DNA from: Porticoccaceae bacterium UBA1117
GTDB taxonomy: Bacteria; Pseudomonadota; Gammaproteobacteria; Pseudomonadales; Porticoccaceae
DNA length: 15,094 nt
Direction: 5' to 3'
Assembly: GCA_002313335.1 (NCBI GenBank)
Contig: DCBC01000031.1
Location: forward strand, 1-15,094
Within the stretch, counting starts at the first letter, position 1. The number at the start of each line of letters is the position of its first letter. Shown here piece by piece: positions 13,837 to 15,094 of this stretch. The translations under genes and the position numbers were made by a program. The notes below the pieces were generated by a model, which had not been told where the DNA came from, did not search any database, and saw only the letters and a program-made list of their open reading frames with translations.

Positions 13837-14712
13837 TCAGAGCATATCAAGTTTCTGATTCACAATATGCTGAAGTAAAGGGCTTTCCGAGGCGTTTTGA
13901 AAGGCTTTATCAATTTGTGCCGATCGATTTTGCATCACGAAGCGATAATTAGGATGAGTGAAAATATACAATTCATTGTTATTGAGTGCCTCCACGACAC
14001 GTTCGCCGACAATGGAGACTTCAATGCCGTTTTCGACCATTTTTTTCGTTTTGTTCGAGAAACTACTTTCAATCACCGCATCGGCGGTATCAGATTGGTA
14101 CTGAACTGGGCGGTTTCTTTCAGAGTCATAAATACGTGTTTGAACAAAAGCAGGGCACAGGACAGATACATTAATACCCTTACTCTTCAGTTCCCCAGCC
14201 CAACTTTCTGATAAGGCTACCACAGCAGCTTTTGTGGCGGTATAAGCCCCGCTGTAAGGTACCCCACCCATACCTGCCATTGAGGCAACGTTCACAACCC
14301 ACCCACCTTCACCATGCCGTTTAATCAGCGGAACCATGACTTTAGCGCCATAAACTACGCCCATCAGATTAACGTTCAGTGCCCATTGCCATCCTTTTGT
14401 TTCCTGACTCTCAATTGATCCCGAATCGCCGCCAACGCCCGCATTATTGACAACCATGTGAACCTTCCCGAAGCGAGCTATTGCTTGCTCCCCAACTATT
14501 TGCCACTGGGTTTCTTCAGCTACATCTAGCGCAACGGTCAACACCGAAATCCCTTCTTCTTCGAGCTCTAAACGCGCTTTTTGAAGATTTATTTGGTCAA
14601 TGTCTGCGAGTACAATATTCATTTTTTGTGCACCTAACGCTTTGGCAATAGATAAACCAATGCCCTCAGCACCCCCACTAATGACCGCAGTTTTTCCTGC
14701 AAATTGAGACAT
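13837..14712 (-). CDS. SDR family NAD(P)-dependent oxidoreductase
   Basis: A 291-residue classical short-chain dehydrogenase/reductase. It has the cofactor motif SGGAEGIG (12-19) in place of the commoner TGxxxGIG, Asp37 at the end of beta-strand 2 (VLADID, which favours NAD over NADP), and VVNNAGVGG (87-95). NVNLMG holds the structural Asn115. The catalytic residues are Ser144 (NVASMAG) and Tyr157-Lys161 (GAYTATK). The segment after residue 185 (PAFVQTRIYDSERNRP) is the variable substrate-binding region, so the substrate cannot be named. GGAG lies about 10 bases before the ATG. It converges with the Lrp-family gene across a 173-base spacer and shows no sequence link to the arginine pathway. 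Confidence 0.92.
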   Translation of the reverse strand: MSQFAGKTAVISGGAEGIGLSIAKALGAQKMNIVLADIDQINLQKARLELEEEGISVLTVALDVAEETQWQIVGEQAIARFGKVHMVVNNAGVGGDSGSIESQETKGWQWALNVNLMGVVYGAKVMVPLIKRHGEGGWVVNVASMAGMGGVPYSGAYTATKAAVVALSESWAGELKSKGINVSVLCPAFVQTRIYDSERNRPVQYQSDTADAVIESSFSNKTKKMVENGIEVSIVGERVVEALNNNELYIFTHPNYRFVMQNRSAQIDKAFQNASESPLLQHIVNQKLDML

Positions 14713-15094
14713 ATGACGTTTTCTCCGATGGTAATTTTATTCACGAATTTTGCATCAAACAGTACTTTTTTTTGGAAGTAAGTGTTTGAGGCTTTCTCTG
14801 CAGGTATGCAATTCACCATACTATGAAAGTGACCTTACACATAGGCCTTCATCACAATTTTTATGGAAGAAATACTGTTAGATTAATACTTATTGTAAAT
14901 AGTAGAAGGACAAGAATTAGACGTGAGAAGTACTCCCATACTAAAATCTGCATGATGTGTTGTGCTGCATAAGATACAAGGTTAGTAGGGTCACTTTTTT
15001 GCTATGATTTTTGCACATAGCCGGACTAGTCATGCTAGCGCTCAATAAATACTGTGACCGTAAGCAATTCCCCCTAATAGTTGGTCTATCATCA
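14713..15094. other. Gene-poor right end with GTGACC repeats
   Basis: This 382-base AT-rich stretch upstream of the SDR gene has no convincing gene. It contains three short related sequences: AAAGTGACCTTAC (14826-14838, plus), AAAGTGACCCTAC (14985-14997, read on the minus strand) and GTGACCGTAA (15054-15063, plus). The first two form an inverted pair with one mismatch over 13 bases. They could be regulator sites or the remains of mobile-element ends. A reading frame from an ATG at 15032 runs off the right edge, but it has only 21 codons and no ribosome-binding site. Confidence 0.35.

Noticed and set aside
15032..15094. Reading frame open to the right edge from an ATG at 15032 (plus strand).
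   Set aside because: Only 21 codons are visible, there is no ribosome-binding site and the translation matches nothing I recognise.
15042..15094. Possible C-terminus of a minus-strand gene entering from the right edge, ending in TGA at 15042-15044.
   Set aside because: About 17 codons are too few to identify, and other frames are also open by chance in this short stretch.

Overview
The window (about 15.1 kb, moderate GC, AT-rich intergenic spacers) looks like the chromosome of a heterotrophic, probably marine gammaproteobacterium. That placement is an inference: the arginine succinyltransferase genes, a PvdQ-like acylase lipoprotein and the gene style fit, but no rRNA or other taxonomic marker is present. 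I see no tRNA, rRNA, CRISPR array or intact mobile element.

Layout. (1) 1-2063: the 5' part of a CaiB/BaiF-type CoA-transferase gene (minus, cut by the left edge), divergent from a GntR-family regulator with a UTRA domain. The spacer holds a promoter whose -10 lies inside a perfect inverted repeat, and a hairpin flanked by direct repeats. (2) 2100-5756, minus: a PvdQ/AHL-acylase-like Ntn-hydrolase lipoprotein, a DUF1295 membrane protein and a 68-residue GDCCVxC-family cysteine-rich protein, spaced like one transcription unit. (3) 6205-12993, minus: six genes transcribed in the order class III omega-aminotransferase, astA, astB, astE, argC, argB. The last three are tightly packed, with two ATGA overlaps. 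(4) An Lrp/AsnC-family regulator (plus) diverges from this operon; the shared spacer has a good promoter for the operon and spaced TGTCAT repeats. (5) 13837-14712, minus: an SDR oxidoreductase, with a complex hairpin between it and the convergent Lrp gene. (6) 14713-15094 has no convincing gene.

The most interesting element is the six-gene operon. The standard AST pathway degrades arginine with AstA, AstB, AstC (succinylornithine transaminase), AstD (succinylglutamate-semialdehyde dehydrogenase) and AstE. Here astA, astB and astE are clear, but astC and astD are missing from the cluster. A larger omega-transaminase sits in the AstC position. ArgC and ArgB, normally biosynthetic enzymes, are translationally coupled to astE where AstD activity is needed. 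The inferred model is that ArgC and ArgB run in reverse on N-succinyl intermediates: semialdehyde to acyl phosphate to N-succinylglutamate, giving NADPH and ATP, in a GAPDH/PGK-like pair. That ATP would repay the succinyl-CoA spent by AstA. Supporting hints are that this ArgC resembles, from memory, the Bacteroidota type associated with succinylated arginine synthesis, and that this ArgB lacks the N-terminal extension that confers arginine feedback inhibition. None of this is proven from sequence. The decisive questions are whether the genome also carries canonical argB/argC and whether it lacks astD.
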